The position numbers and the translations under genes are program-made. Shown here one piece after another: positions 35,741 through 48,725 of a stretch of DNA of 64,000 nt (its first letter is position 1; each line of letters opens with the position of its first letter). Where the stretch lies: positions 4,402,001 to 4,466,000 of the forward strand of contig JABWDB010000001.1 of NCBI GenBank assembly GCA_019614645.1. The letters run 5' to 3'. The notes under the pieces are model-generated. The model saw only the letters and a program-made list of their open reading frames with translations, had not been told where the DNA came from and searched no databases. This DNA is from Stratiolaelaps scimitus (lineage: Eukaryota > Arthropoda > Arachnida > Mesostigmata > Laelapidae).

Positions 35741-37892
35741 GGGGGGGTCTATTAAGGATAAATTAGCATGTACTAAAGAAAGTCTACGACAATTAAGAAT
35801 AGTAATAGAAGTATATATTATGGGCGACAGATTGGGTCGTAGACGAAGGAACGAGTGCTATAATATTTCTACTGGCGTGCTTTATGGGGGTATATAAATA
35901 TTAATTGTGCTAGTGTTAGCTTCCTGGATTGAGATTAAATGTGAGAATACTTTTATTATAATTATCATTAGTATCAGAATGGCTGGAAAATGTTTGTTTC
36001 GTGTGTCCGACTTGAAGAGAAGGGCCCTCATCCGCCGTAGTCTCTCGTGCATGGAATCGGCGGTGACGAAAGCAAGCCTAATGGGCAATGTTAATCATTT
36101 CAAGAACCTACGTGATGAAAGCAGTGAAGATGACTCAGCCAAATCAGTCGGCATTTCATATGTGAAGATAAATTAGGTTTTCTCTCCTAGTTTAGGCATT
36201 TTCAAAGTGTGAATCGTCTAGCGCAAAATACATAATTACGTAGGGCGGAAAAGAGGTAGACAAACGTGCAGGAAATGTTCGTGAAATTATTTTAATTACT
36301 AGATAGTAGTCTTTGGAAGGTGGTGTCTAATTCGTAACTCAAATCAACCTCTTGGCAAACAAATACTTCGGTATTGAATTACGATATTTGGCGATGCCAT
36401 CGGTAGGCAGAAGCTCCGTTGACACCGTTGAATTTACCACAAAATCACATCCAAATGATCACTCTTCAATTCGAGGTGTTTGAATAGTAAAGCAGCAACC
36501 ATGTAACGCGAAGGCACGATATCGGTACGGTAGCGCCGCCCTCGGACGCGGACGCTCATATTGGGCCTTTGCCCAATGTTAGCACCTTGGCAATAACATG
36601 AGCATGTGTCACAGTTAGATATATAACCGCGGCCGAGCATATGTTTACTTGATTTATATCCATCCTTCGTACACTTACGCACTGCTCGAACGCTCAGAAT
36701 AACATGCATATGTCATCGCACTTATTAGTATTTTGGATATTGTCAGTCTGTGCCGTAAATTATCGCTGTCCGCTCTGCGAGCCTATATGCGTATCAAGGG
36801 CTCGGTAACTCACAAGCATCGCGATACCGTTGTTGTTGCTTGGCACTAAATAAATACGAATACATATCGAGCCCGGTGGCGTGGTGCAGTCATGTACGCC
36901 TTGTAAGTGCAGGAAACATGTAGGTGCACGGGTTCGATCCTACCGTTGCATATTTGCATTTAAATGGTCCGTCTTATAAACGGCAATGCCGGAAGCACTA
37001 CCGTGGACATAAGGCGTTTTGCTGGAATCAGCCCTGAAATTTTATTTAGATATGGGGCGAACAACGGTTTGATTATATTCTTGACGAGGTTACAGGACTA
37101 GAGCGGGCGCACGCGAATATCAGCTTGTACGAAGTGGTCGGAAGTGGTTTATTGTGACAATGGATAGGTTCGATTGAGCTACTATGAGCTGTGCCTTCCT
37201 GGCTGGTTGAACGACTGCTAGAGTTTAAAAAGCTCAGGGGATTTTTGAAATGTTGCCGAGAAGATGAAAGCGTGAATGAAGATAATGAAGCTTAACAATA
37301 CCCATTTAGATAATAAATGTTATTAATACATGGGGTATGCAGCAAAGCAAAGAGATTCAGAGCAGGCTTAAAATGTTGCAGAGTAGCCTACAGATCGTAT
37401 TACTAGATGACATCGTGCCGTCATTAATTCCAATAAAATATTGAAACTGGAGTAGAGTTCGTTCCTTAAAGTTAAAGGGTTGTGTACCAACGACCAACTT
37501 GGAATGACCAGCACAATCATATAGCGTTAGCTTAATCCGAATCGTAGAAGCCGGCGACTATTTCTCGAAATCGAAATTCTTCCCCAGTGAGCCCAATGGC
37601 CTCCGCTACAGAAACAAATCCCTTTTTAACGGTTTACGAAAAATCAATTGTACAATTGCTCAACCCGCTTCTCTTAAAAACAGGAAAACGAAGAGGTGAA
37701 CGACGGCTAACGAAAATGAGAAGACAACGAAGTCTTTTTTCGTAGTGATAGTAGTAATTGTAGTTGTAGTAGTAACGTAAGTCCACTGCTTTTAGTGGAC
37801 CCAGCAATGGGCCACACTCTCGGGCAAAAACCATTTGTGCGAAGCTCGGGGTAAGTGCGTATACATTTTACAGTGTGTTCTAAAACAAAAAA
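35741..37892. other. Anonymous DNA around a SINE-2 copy
   Basis: No gene was seen apart from the SINE-2 at 36871. A small hairpin GTCCACT-GCTTTT-AGTGGAC lies at 37781-37800 next to a TAGTAGTAACG motif. Confidence 0.5.
36871..37046 (+). mobile_element. SINE-2 copy, near full length
   Basis: The head GCCCGGTGGCGTGGTGCAGT includes an A-box-like TGGCGTGGTGCAG. B box GGGTTCGATCC follows, then ATTTGCATTTAAATGGTCCG, GCCGGAAGCACTACCGTGGA, and TGCTGGAATCAGCCCTGAAA at the end. It is collinear with two minus-strand copies. The promoter-like head and dispersed placement support a SINE rather than a functional tRNA; no acceptor-stem pairing is apparent. Confidence 0.75.
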
Positions 37893-38045
37893 AAAATAGT
37901 AACGTAAGCAATACGACAGCGGCGCCGTGGACGTTAAATGTTGGCTGAGAGTTAGCATGAAAAAGTTTCGTTTTTTAGTAGTAACGTAAATGTTGGCTGA
38001 AAGTCAGCCCCAAAAAGTTTTAGGTTAACCAATTCTAGTAGTAAC
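37893..38045 (+). repeat. SINE-2 tail with partial tandem duplication
   Basis: GCGCCGTGGACGTTAAATGT then TGGCTGAGAGTTAGC matches the SINE-2 3' end. After AAAAAGTTT and TAGTAGTAACGTAAA the tail repeats as TGTTGGCTGAAAGTCAGCCC with AAAAAGTTTT and another TAGTAGTAACG. The tail unit is therefore present about twice in tandem, joined by TAGTAGTAACG, which also occurs at 37769. Confidence 0.6.
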
Positions 38046-41000
38046 GTGTATACTAAGACATAAAATGAAGAGAAGTTCTTTGGAGGAATCGTATACAGTC
38101 TGCTTACCAGTCACATATCACTTGCAAGTAGCCCAGCTCAATGTCATCAGGAACGATTGTATATTTGGCCTTCGTCGACTCTGCTGATGTTATTTCTCAA
38201 ATATGCGAGCACCGCTTAACTAAGTTGCACCAACAGTATAGTAATCTCGTGGCCTGTCGAATATTCAGTCAAATGAGTTCTGTTTCAGTTTCCGATGCCT
38301 CGAGTCGATTTGTGCCACGGTCGGAGCTTGAATATCAACTTCGCCAACGTTCATCGCACTGATGTGTCGCTGAATGTAGTGCCTCACATTTTCTCTCATT
38401 AATTAATTCTACTTTTATGTTTTGTTCATCTCTCGCCAAGATGTCTCGTCAGCTGACCCTAAATTGATTCGAAGTATCAATCAGTAAGTCAAAAAAAGTA
38501 AAAGTGAACGTTTGAAGAAAAATATTCTGCATTCCCCACCAAGCATTGAAGGAGATCAATATGCAACGGATCCTTGCCCTTGTGAAATCATTGCGTTGGT
38601 ACACTCAGAGGTAAAAGTAAAGGGTGGCTGCCTTTGTAACTTCACTTATTTTCGCTCAACTAATGTCTTTCATCGTTTAGTATTATAAAAAGACGCGAAT
38701 GACTAGTAATTTGGTGAAACTTATTATTAACCGTGCTTTTACAATTCAATTGTTTGGAGATTGTCAAGGCTCCCCCCCAAATATATGTCCAGGACGAGAC
38801 CCGGGATTGAGGACAATGGAGGCATATGTGATATTGTAACCGAAATTATTTTCCAGTCTGTTTTTCTTTATTTAAAATGTGCATAAACAATCGATATGAT
38901 GTCAAAGCGGCATAAAGGAGTCTCCATTCCGCACAAAGGGTTTCCCATTTCTCAGGAGCACGTTATATTTTAATTACCAGGCATGCCTCTTCCGTTAGTC
39001 AAATCCCTGAGAATTGGCCTCCTCTGCCTATTACGCTAAAAACGCAATTCAATCCAATACAGTACCACCTTTCATCCAAAGGGATATCTCACGTTATGGG
39101 ACTCGAACCTGCGCCCTTCTGCTCTTTATAGCTAAAGGCTGAAATTATGATTAGTCGAATGAGTCGAGGGAACGGATCGTTTCCGTCGCCTTCCGGCAGA
39201 CGTCTTGGTCCGGTGGCTTCTTCCTTATATGCATACATACAGTACATAGTTACGATCTTTAGAGTTTAAAACAGCCGCCTGCTTAGGCTGTGCGGAGGTA
39301 CGGTCGCTGCTGGTGATGGATGACTCTCACTTGAAGGGCTTAGATGAAGAAATCCCCTGGGAAATAAAGGCGGGTCAGACTTGCCTACTGTTTGCCAGAG
39401 ACGTTCTTTAGGCACTGAAAGCGTGAAATTTCACCTCGTTGGCAATGCCATATATTAATGTCTAGGGGTTGCGGCTGTCACCGGTTGTGACATGAAAACT
39501 TCTAGCTCAAACTTACCGCGCTCCTCTCTGTCTGTCGACGGGTAAAAATACAATAACACGGATACTATGTTCCAACTTTGTATATCTCACATATGCGCGT
39601 GCATGCATACATATAAATATTCGTATTTCTGTTTTGTTATTATAAATAAATGAACTCATCATCCGCGGACTGACTGATTCGCATTTTAGGATCGAATACC
39701 CAACACGGTAGATACGAAGTGGTCGAAGTCAGAAACAGAAATGTTCCTTAAATTTGAAAATTTGGCTACAGATTACAGTGATTAGATCCGTTTAACTCAC
39801 TAAAGTAGTAAGTCACGTAGTATAGTAGTATAGTTATAGCCCATGCGGTTAGCATGTCTGTTGTGATACTGACATCCCATTTACCTACCCTGCCTAGCCT
39901 AAGCCTTGTGCAACGCTCGCAGGCTAGTCGGGTCTACCAGCTCAAAGGAGCTCAAACGAAACGAGAGACTAAGACGATGTTCCACAGCAGCACCCTTCCC
40001 GGTATCGCTTAGCGCATTCTTTCAATAAGGGCTACGAGATGTGTACAAGCCCAGCCACCAGCACCGCACATCCTCCTCACCGTACGGACACAACGTGGGT
40101 TAGCTGACCCTCAGCTGCTTCCCTTCAAGAGTCTACCTTCAATATTCGTACTAATAAGAGACTGAAGATTCTGTGTTACAGATTCTGTATCCCCACTAAA
40201 TTATAGATATGGGAAACAATGTCGACGAATTGATATGCCAATGATCATTGCCTGTAAAGGCTCTCGAGTGTATGTACATGAAGGCAGATATGCCTGCCAA
40301 AAGCGTACTGTGCCGTTAAAGCCACTAGCCAGGATGCACCTCAAGGGTCTTGACCGTCCAGAGCGAGATAGCAAACAAATTCATAAGCATACCTATGGGA
40401 AGAGACGGTTAGACAATAGCAAAGTTATACCATTCGGGTGCTCTACGCCTTCTGCCTTCTTATTTGCGGGCTTGGCAATAGTGTTGTATTTGCATTATAT
40501 TTTTCATTTGTTTACACTCATTATCTGATACTATGAAATGCGTTTTTTGCTAGATATACCGTGATCGGTTCATTTCATAGATGGGGTCGACTGACCGAAG
40601 AATGAATATACTTCGTTGAGCAAGAAAGATGATGCTACCGTCGTTGGAGGGTGGAGTGTATTTAAATGTTCCATGTTTAAATATGTTAAGCATTCAAGAT
40701 AGCCTCCTGTTGAAACTGGGCTTCAAACGAGATATATATCCTGCAAGTCGTTTGTGTACGCGAATGTGTTCGGCGCGAAATAATTTGTCTTCTTTTGTTA
40801 GTCATAATGGACCATCAATTCATTGTCTATTCGGGGTCGACGCGGATTGCTAAAAAGTAGACTGGTTCGGCCATGAACGCAGTTGGGACCAGCGAGTGTC
40901 GGTGTGAGTTTGTCTTCTAGCGATGGCCGAGACGGCGACACCGTAGTCCCTAGGGCCACAGCATGGATAAATAGACCGGTAGTAGCAGATGTCCAAGGTA

Positions 41001-43254
41001 GCTGATTCAAATCTTACAGTAAAGCGGAGATCTTGCAGCGCTGTTGAGTTCCTTCCGGACGTTTCTTGTAGCGACGCTATGCGAATAAGTAGGGATGAAC
41101 GTATAGATTAGGGAATCGCTGTGTCATAAACTTGGGGGCTTTCGTTAGCCGCAAACGAAAGCCCGGAAGTTTATGACACGCCTGAGTGCGTAGCAGTTGA
41201 GTAGAGGCGCATTACAGCTAGCATTTAACAGTGTTGAGAAATTAACAGTAGCGGAACAAGGGCACACAGAGTGGGCCTCGTGTACTACAGCCAGTCACCT
41301 TCATAGGCGAGTTATTACGCGGTGACCGAATATTAACGGTGATTGTCTTTTATTTCCTTCAACTTTATTGGCGTTTACGAAATCAACTCCAACTAGGGCT
41401 CGGTAAAACTATCATATTCTATCTAAATTATTATGAAGTATTATATTTACGAAAGTGGTGTAACATGTTGCCAGTATAGGGGCCGCTGGGTTTCCGGCTG
41501 GAACACTGTGAAAGTGTTGTTAATCTTTGAGCATATATAAACGTCAAGACAAGCCTAGACAAGATTTCTAAATCAAAAGCTCTGTAAGCTAACAATCTGT
41601 CGCACACTGTTCCTCGAAGTGACGTAAAGTCACAGGTACCGTCATCTGTAATGATTCAATCATATAATTATGCTCTATGTAACCAAAAATTAATGTTCCA
41701 CGACATTTAATGGCCAACAGACTCCGAGGTTACGCCGGAGTGCATGTGTTACTATCATCATTGTTCATATCTAAGAGCTATAGGTATAATATAGTAACAT
41801 ATAGTACATTGGTTTTTGTACCAAGCTACACAGAATACAATCTGCTAACCAATAACATTGATTTGAATAATTGAAATATTTGATTGACGATTGAATTAAT
41901 GAAATAGAAATTCGAATTAGATGGGACAACCGCGCAGGATCTTTCCTTCTGTAGCGCCTTTCGCTCGCTGTGCAGAAGCAGAGAAGTAATGCCATCGCCG
42001 TCCTCGCAATCAGCGCCTCGACTTGACACCCTGTCCCCAAGTAATTCTCTAATTATTGTATATTTAAAGTTGTATAACTAGATACAATGACGTTATATCT
42101 ATCATCATCCATTTTCCTTCAGTGATTGGGTACATAAAGAAAAAAATATATATATGTATATATAAATGTCTATGAATATGACAATCAGACTTTGCAAAGT
42201 TTTGGTAAATTGACTCGCGAACCGACCCTATTCCAAGTTGCCATATTTCCGTGGCGCAACAACAGCTGAGTTAGTTTTTGCAAGAATACGGTGAGATTCT
42301 GCTTGTTCATCCATGCGAACGGGATATCGCCGACATTCGCCGATAAATAACCAATGGCATGATGGTATGAATAACGCTTATCTCTTTCTTATTCGTATTA
42401 ATTTATTCGATGCAACTATCCTAATTCCTACAGATGTATTCATTGCCGTCAGCTCTAATATGTCAGCCAAAACTAGCTGACACATCTGCAGCAGGTATAC
42501 AGGCAATTCTTAGTGGTTCACCAACGGACGCCCTGCCTCAGCGGGTCGGGTCGATCGTAGGCTCCTGGGACAGATCTGATAGATTGGCCCGAACTACACC
42601 TTTCATAGGTGAAATGTCCCGCCGTTTGAAGCGACTCGTCGAATGAGGTCGAGGTATGACGATACACTGAGCTTCGTTCAACTCGAGTAGTTCGGCATGA
42701 TGGTGTCGTTCACGTTTACTTGTCACCGCAGACGCAATCTATCGAATGCCGTTAGTTAGGCCCCCCGTTCCGTCTCACTTTTTCTTCCTTTTTCTTCTTC
42801 GTTTCCTTTATTGTTGAATTGAACGATGCTATATTACTATATGTGTGTATGTGTGTGAGAGAAATCTGAATTTTAAGTTCGCCATGAACTATGCCATTCT
42901 AGATACTTTATTGCGCGCAGAAGTATGACTCCATCTTTTGTTTTCGGCGTTTTCTCCAGACTCTTCGATCTGGCATCATTCATATATTGCATAGTCGTAT
43001 CGCGTCTCCGTGATCTTGGATAAATCGACAGGTAGTGCATATATACGTTCAAGATTACGGGGTTCAAATCCTCCCGTGGTCTGAGCGAGGCGTGGATATT
43101 TCCACCGGCATTTCCCCTTGTAATGTCGTTATTAGGATAAGTGCCGATTAAAATCGATTAATGCCAGGGTGAAGGGCTAGACGCCAGGATCCGCAAACGA
43201 AACTTCATTTAGATACCATATAGCTATCGACGAATTCATCGTCTTTCGTCAGCT
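38046..43254. other. Anonymous DNA
   Basis: No recognisable gene; it contains the 26-bp hairpin at 41121. A B-box-like GGTTCGAGTCC on the minus strand near 39100 may be a worn SINE head. Another GGGTTCAAATCC lies at 43059. Confidence 0.45.
41121..41179. repeat. Long hairpin, 26-bp arms
   Basis: The left arm 41121-41146 (GTGTCATAAACTTGGGGGCT...) pairs with 41154-41179 (...GCCCGGAAGTTTATGACAC) at 24 of 26 positions. The loop is 7 bases. It could be a foldback element or an RNA hairpin. Confidence 0.75.
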
Positions 43255-43860
43255 TTGAATGCGACTGACGCCTTCGGGTGGCTTCGGGCGGAGCGCGTGG
43301 GCGCTGAGAGCGCGACAATAGCGAACATCCATAGCCACATCGCGTGTTCCTATCCATCAGCCCCATTCAGTCGTTGTTTTGACAGTCAGCATACGACCGA
43401 ATGCATTAGTCAGGTGGAGATCTGCTGTTCTGCCGGAGCTGTAAACGGGAGTGCCGCCAGCACAGACTGCCAACATAGTGTTCCACTAGATGCAACGATC
43501 ACACCACAGCGGCGGCAGCTGGAGGAGCAGCAGCGGCCGTGGCCGCCGCCGCCGCCGCATCAGCTCGAGAGCCAACAGCAACTGTTTTCAATATATCGTT
43601 AATCCGAGTCAATTAGTATGTGAGTACCGCAGGACAGCGCGCACGCTACAACGCTCGTCTCGTGCACAGAGTTGCAGATCGCGCCGGCGATGCCAGCAAA
43701 AATGTATCGCGGAAAGTAGCACTTCTCGTTTTGACATTCCGCCCTAACCCTTGCGGAGTAGTTTTGACGACCCCCGCCCCGGCGACGTCTCTTTGCCTGA
43801 TCGAAGCTGATCATTCCATTAGAAACACACGACTGCACATCAACACCGATCCATTATGAT
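43255..43860. other. GC-rich, CAG/GCC-repeat block
   Basis: It contains GGCGGCAGCTGGAGGAGCAG and CCGCCGCCGCCGCCGCATCA with open frames of 79-115 codons. The encoded peptides are simple (P-rich, Q-rich, R-rich) with no domain. It resembles a promoter-proximal or 5' UTR region of an arthropod gene, but no downstream exon was identified. Confidence 0.3.
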
Positions 43861-44939
43861 CGTGATCCCTGGCGGGATGACCTTCAGCTTAACCGCTGGT
43901 ATTGCCAACACCGGCACCACTACTAGCTACCCCTCTAGAACGACGACAATGGCAGCGACGAGGACGATGTGTAGCTGACGAATAGCTGACGAGTGTCTAC
44001 TCGGCTTCGTTTATACGGTAGCGGTATTCAGTGGGTTCTGTTTCGACGGGTGAATGGACGACTCAATGAATCGAACGAGTTTTCCTTCCGTGCATCGACA
44101 GAGCGACGGTATCACATCGAGCTCCTCTATACCGCTATCGCATGAAGTGCTAGTGCGTACACCATAGGCTGTGCCTACGATGCCTGACGCAGTTGACACC
44201 CCGTTTGGCTACTCTCTCGATTAACCTTGACTTTTCGACAGGGTAGCGTTTCCGCCGATGTGGAGACACCGTTGAAATGTTTTATACCCACGGTGCTCTA
44301 CGTAGAAAGCTGTCTACTGGTTGAGATGTCGTTAGTTCTATATATATAATAAATATATATTATATATAAGTGGTTGGCTAAACAACACAGCTTTATCTCG
44401 TTGATTGCACAGCTAAACAGGCATAGCGATTGAGAGTAGGGGTGCGAAGTTTGCGTTTGGCAAACTTAACCAGAAATAAATTGGGGGTTATCGTGCATTA
44501 TTTACACCTGAAAATAATTGAAGTCCTCGGATGGGTCACGATGCAGATTTGAGTAAGTGGCCTGCGTGTCCTTTCATGTGATAAAGACATACGAATACCC
44601 TGAGAAATATAACAACCCTTCCCAATGTAAGTCCTTTGAGCGCAGGTTGGTTCACAGTTGACCATGACGTACCATAGAAGGTAGGAAATAGAAACGGTCA
44701 GGAGGAACAGAAGCTACCGTACGATAACTCCTCTTCTAAACTGCAAACCTACATTTTCTCCAGCTAAGTAGACTGGTCTCTTATCCTACTGAACTAGCCT
44801 AAATATTCGCCAATCGCGTACGCAGTGGAAATCATTTCGATGGAACTAACTCCAACCAGCTTGGAGCTCCTCGACCGCTAGGTAGCGTCCCATTTCAAAC
44901 GTGTTTCGAAGCTTCGCCGAAGGACCAGAGAGAGACTAG

Positions 44940-45092
44940 CAAATCTACCTCGAGGATACTCCCCTATGGCTTGAAGAGCTCAACCGGCGTTTCGACCTCC
45001 CGGCGACATCAAAGTACAATGACGCCCTCGCAAACTGGAAAAACAAATTCTCGGAGATCGGCGCTGATTTAATAAACAACGTCACAAGGAAA
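44940..45092 (+). other. Possible orphan coding fragment
   Basis: 51 open codons between an AG (ACTAG) and a consensus donor GGAAA|GTAAGT, in phase 0. It contains LWLEELNRRFDLPATSKYND and NWKNKFSEIGADLINNV, which looks protein-like and is more GC-rich than its surroundings. The acceptor lacks a pyrimidine tract. It could be an exon or a retroelement gag remnant; I do not recognise the family. Confidence 0.22.
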
Positions 45093-45711
45093 GTAAGTGG
45101 ATTTGGGCTTCGGAGAAGTTCATTGTAAATCTACTTGAAATGAAATACAACACCGGAATAATACAGGAAAAGCCAAATTAGAAAATACTTTCAGTAGTCC
45201 GCAAAAGATAGTTATTAAAGCAGTACAACGCGAAGAAGGAATATATTACTAAGCAATACAATATGTGAGCATACAAACAGAGAATAAAGAAATACGCACA
45301 CCAATAATACGAAAGCGTGTAACACAACGAAATAAAATCGATAGTTAGCAATATCAGGGTCACGTGGATAAAGAGAAATAATGGACTATTAGAGTTGTAC
45401 GTTGTAGTTATCATTAGTAAGTTGATTCACAGATTACTGATGACTACTGCTGATAAAATATAGCCCATCAGCTATTTCTTCCTTGAACGAGCATGACGTT
45501 TGGTTAGCAGCAGTATGTCCGGCCCTGTGTGGTCCAACAAGTTATTGCACCAGTGTTCAATCTTTCACTGGCACGTATATTGACTACGAGGAGAAATGGC
45601 TGACCGATGTTTTCTAATCGTATGATGCAGTTGACATGATTTTTTTGTTGCGTAAATCTACATCCACCTGAATATTTCCACAGATGAAGTGGTTGGCGGG
45701 GCCATATCTCG

Positions 45712-45815
45712 TCAGTAGTAACAGTAATTTATCGAAGAAATGCTAAAAAGCAGTTGTACTGTGGACGTTAAATGTTGGCTGAGGGTCAGCCCGAGAACCT
45801 TGAACAGTAATTAAT
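45712..45815 (+). repeat. SINE-2 tail fragment
   Basis: AGCAGTTGTACTGTGGACGT followed by TAAATGTTGGCTGAGGGTCA and GCCCGAGAACC is the SINE-2 3' end. A CAGTAGTAACAGTAA motif lies upstream, similar to the TAGTAGTAACG motif of the 37.9-kb fragment. No tRNA head is present. Confidence 0.6.
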
Positions 45816-48435
45816 CTGGTTGCACAATTCGTCTTTGTGTACAATGCATGGAATAAGGACAAATGATTTAACGCCCATCGAAACATCTACCGGGCATACG
45901 TAACTGACCAAACGAAGACTCTCTTTATCAATACCAACTATCACGATTTCTGCTACTACGATTACTACAATCGAAAATACGCCCACTGGGTCCTCAATTT
46001 TCTCTTTTTCTCTCTCTCTCTCTCTCAGTATCATTCTTAGCTTTGGCTCATTCCAATGCAAAGCTCCGCCTACCGGATATGTGGTGAATGACATTAGGAC
46101 CTTCACGTCCTGGCATTGTCCTCAAATTGACCGCCTTCTTTCCTGCCATTTCGCCCAGTCCAGCAGTATGTTAATCGTTCCCAGTCCAGTGGTTCCTTCC
46201 TGGTTAGTGGCTCCTGGTCGTGTACACCACGTGAAAGAAATTGAGCAATCGGTTCGAATAGTGGATCGGATGCCTGTGACAAATACACAGTGTGCTCCTT
46301 TCTTTGACGTCATAGCTGCCCCCCCCCCAACATTTTTTTCTTGTAGCGCTCGGCGCCGCACCACGCAAAAAGACATTGCGATCGATATTAAAACGCAGTT
46401 TCACGAACCCACCATGTGAACGTCGATGTCGCCAGACATCGGTAGAGCCTCTAGCAGTCGTTTCCGGAGATGAGACAGATGATACGATTACAGATAGAAT
46501 CAGCCGATACATAACGGGTCGAACAAACTCATATTGGAGAGTTTATGCGTACATTTGGAAACGTGCATATACGATACAATGAATTGAACGGAGCAAAGGT
46601 ACAAAATCATCCTAATCGTTAGTTGGAGTCGAGGCAAATTGAGACAATGAGTTTTGCTCTTGAATTTTGACAGCGCGATGACTATTTCTGCTGGCTAGTG
46701 AATGCGAACAGCTCCATGGATTTTAGAACCTTAAACATGTTGTTGTGTATTGCTAAGCTCAACACAGAAACAAAGTTGATTACACGAATCGTCAGAGGGT
46801 ATATAGGAATACATATCATATTGGGTTATTTCTACATTTCCGTATTGGGTTTTAAACAGAGACGACGCACGAGACCGCACAGCTTCGGTACCCCGTTCGT
46901 TATCGACAACTGCATTTTAGTTAGGTTACCTTTTGTCTATGGTACACGAATGTATACCTCTAAAAATCTAGTTTCATTTCGTAAGTTTACCTTAGTGACC
47001 TTGTTCAACAATTAGATAATGTCATCTTGCACAGATCCTCGCGGCGTAATTCTTGCACGCGCTAGATTAGAGAGCACGGCCCATTCTTAATTAGTTATTT
47101 CTAATTTGCACGATATTACGAAGACAATTGTGTACAAACGAGCCTTGGGAGCAAAGCTCGCAACAAGCTTACATTATGTTGAAAATTCATCCAGAAAACT
47201 CCGAGTGGAAATTAACAACACAGTATGTATGAAGAATCTGAATCGGGACGACTCGTAATGGGGACACGGGGGTCGCCTTCCACGCCAGCATGAGGTATTT
47301 GTAGTTACAGACGTCCAGAATATTCATGCCTGACGTGTGTCGCGTAACGCGAGACTAGACATCGCTAACGCGTGTTGGCAGGCCGCTGTTGTCACCTTTT
47401 CCATGAGACATTGGTCGACATCGTAATAAAGGATAACACTACTGAATGCAAGCACGTCGACCTGCTTGTGTTCGCTCTGAAATAGTTTGAGATGACAGAG
47501 GCGTACCATATATATATATATATATATACGAGTGTGTCGTAAATAGGCGCCAGAACAAATAGTAAGCGTCAGCTTCGTGCGAGTTTACTATACAGCACAA
47601 AACAATATAACAAAAGATACTAAAATAGATCTACACGCATTTTAATATGATATATTAGGTCATGTTTATGGGGGGTTTGCTGAGTGCCACTCATAAAACT
47701 TCGCGGTGAATTGGTTGATATTTTACGAGAAATCATATCAACAAATATTCCGCGCATCCTCAGCATCAGCAAGGCATATCCTCAGCATCACTCCCAGCTG
47801 CAAGAGACGAAATAGGAAACGCTACCATCGAATCGGGTAAAATTCTCTCGGAGGATATACGATAATGTCTACGTGCGTGCCTTACCTTAAGGATCTCCAG
47901 GCAATCAATGATTCCCTAAGTTTGCTTGCAGAATAATTTCTTCTCAAATGCACGCAACCAGGTAAGAGGCCTGCCAAGCATTTCCAGCTAGCTTCTATCA
48001 GAAATGCGCACGTCTCAATATAGGAAACTAAAAATCTAACTGAAGGTACTTCCACAGCTCCCGAGGGATGGACACGTCGAGCTTGCAGTTTGGCTGGTTA
48101 CCAGTGCATTGCAATTTCATTAGTTAGTTAGTGAGTTAAGAAGCAGCGGGTGCCAACACCCACAGCATGAGGGCAGTCAGATTGGCGCGAAGGTTCCCTA
48201 TTTGAGCTCTTGAGGATCATCATTAGTAGCAAATTGTTGTTGAATACGATACGGGGACGCTTTTCGAATGAGCTATCTCGAAGTCGTTTTATGGGTCTAA
48301 ATTAAATATTTTTATAGATGTATATATATGTATATCGATATGTATATCGAGACGGTGGCGGCTAGACTACTTCGGTGATTGGGAAAACAGTGTCCGAATG
48401 GAATACGTCCATTGACCGTACACAAGTCTGGAGCA

Positions 48436-48477
48436 CAGTATGACTTGGCATAGCTTGCTTATGCCAAGTTCATACTG
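48436..48477. repeat. Hairpin, 17-bp arms with a one-base bulge
   Basis: CAGTATGACTTGGCATA (48436-48452), loop GCTTGCT, then TATGCCAAGTTCATACTG (48460-48477). All positions pair except a single bulged base. Confidence 0.7.
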
Positions 48478-48589
48478 CTTCGGACAAAGAATTATTGGTC
48501 AAATTTCTTGATATTTTGAGATTAAAGAACTTCATAGAGTTTTACGAATTTTTCTTCGTTGTATGGCTTGCATCGCTGGGGACAGCACT

Positions 48590-48725
48590 AAGCTCCGCGA
48601 CTCCCCGGCACAGCGTGGGGCTGGCGTGTAGGAGTTAAAACCTTAGGGGCCCCGGTTCGAGACCCGCAGGACACACCTGGTTTAAAGCAAGACAGAAGCA
48701 GTTCCGTGTGACGGAAAAACGGGTT
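48590..48725 (+). repeat. tRNA-like/SINE-like segment
   Basis: GTGGGGCTGGCGTGTAGGAG followed by B-box-like GGTTCGAGACC and GTTCCGTGTGACGGAAAAAC. It has the spacing of a tRNA-derived SINE head but was not clearly matched elsewhere in the window. Weak resemblance of the end (CGGAA-TTTTCCCC) to sequences near 27.94 kb and 43.1 kb was noted. It is not a convincing functional tRNA. Confidence 0.3.

Noticed and set aside
36930..36960. GGGTTCGATCC as part of a functional tRNA gene
   Set aside because: It lies in a sequence repeated at 20.5 and 23.1 kb with a common non-tRNA tail, so it is a SINE; no acceptor stem is visible.
45178..45414. Minus-strand frame encoding a very hydrophobic 78-residue peptide
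   Set aside because: Typical by-product of AT-rich DNA; no domain, no context.
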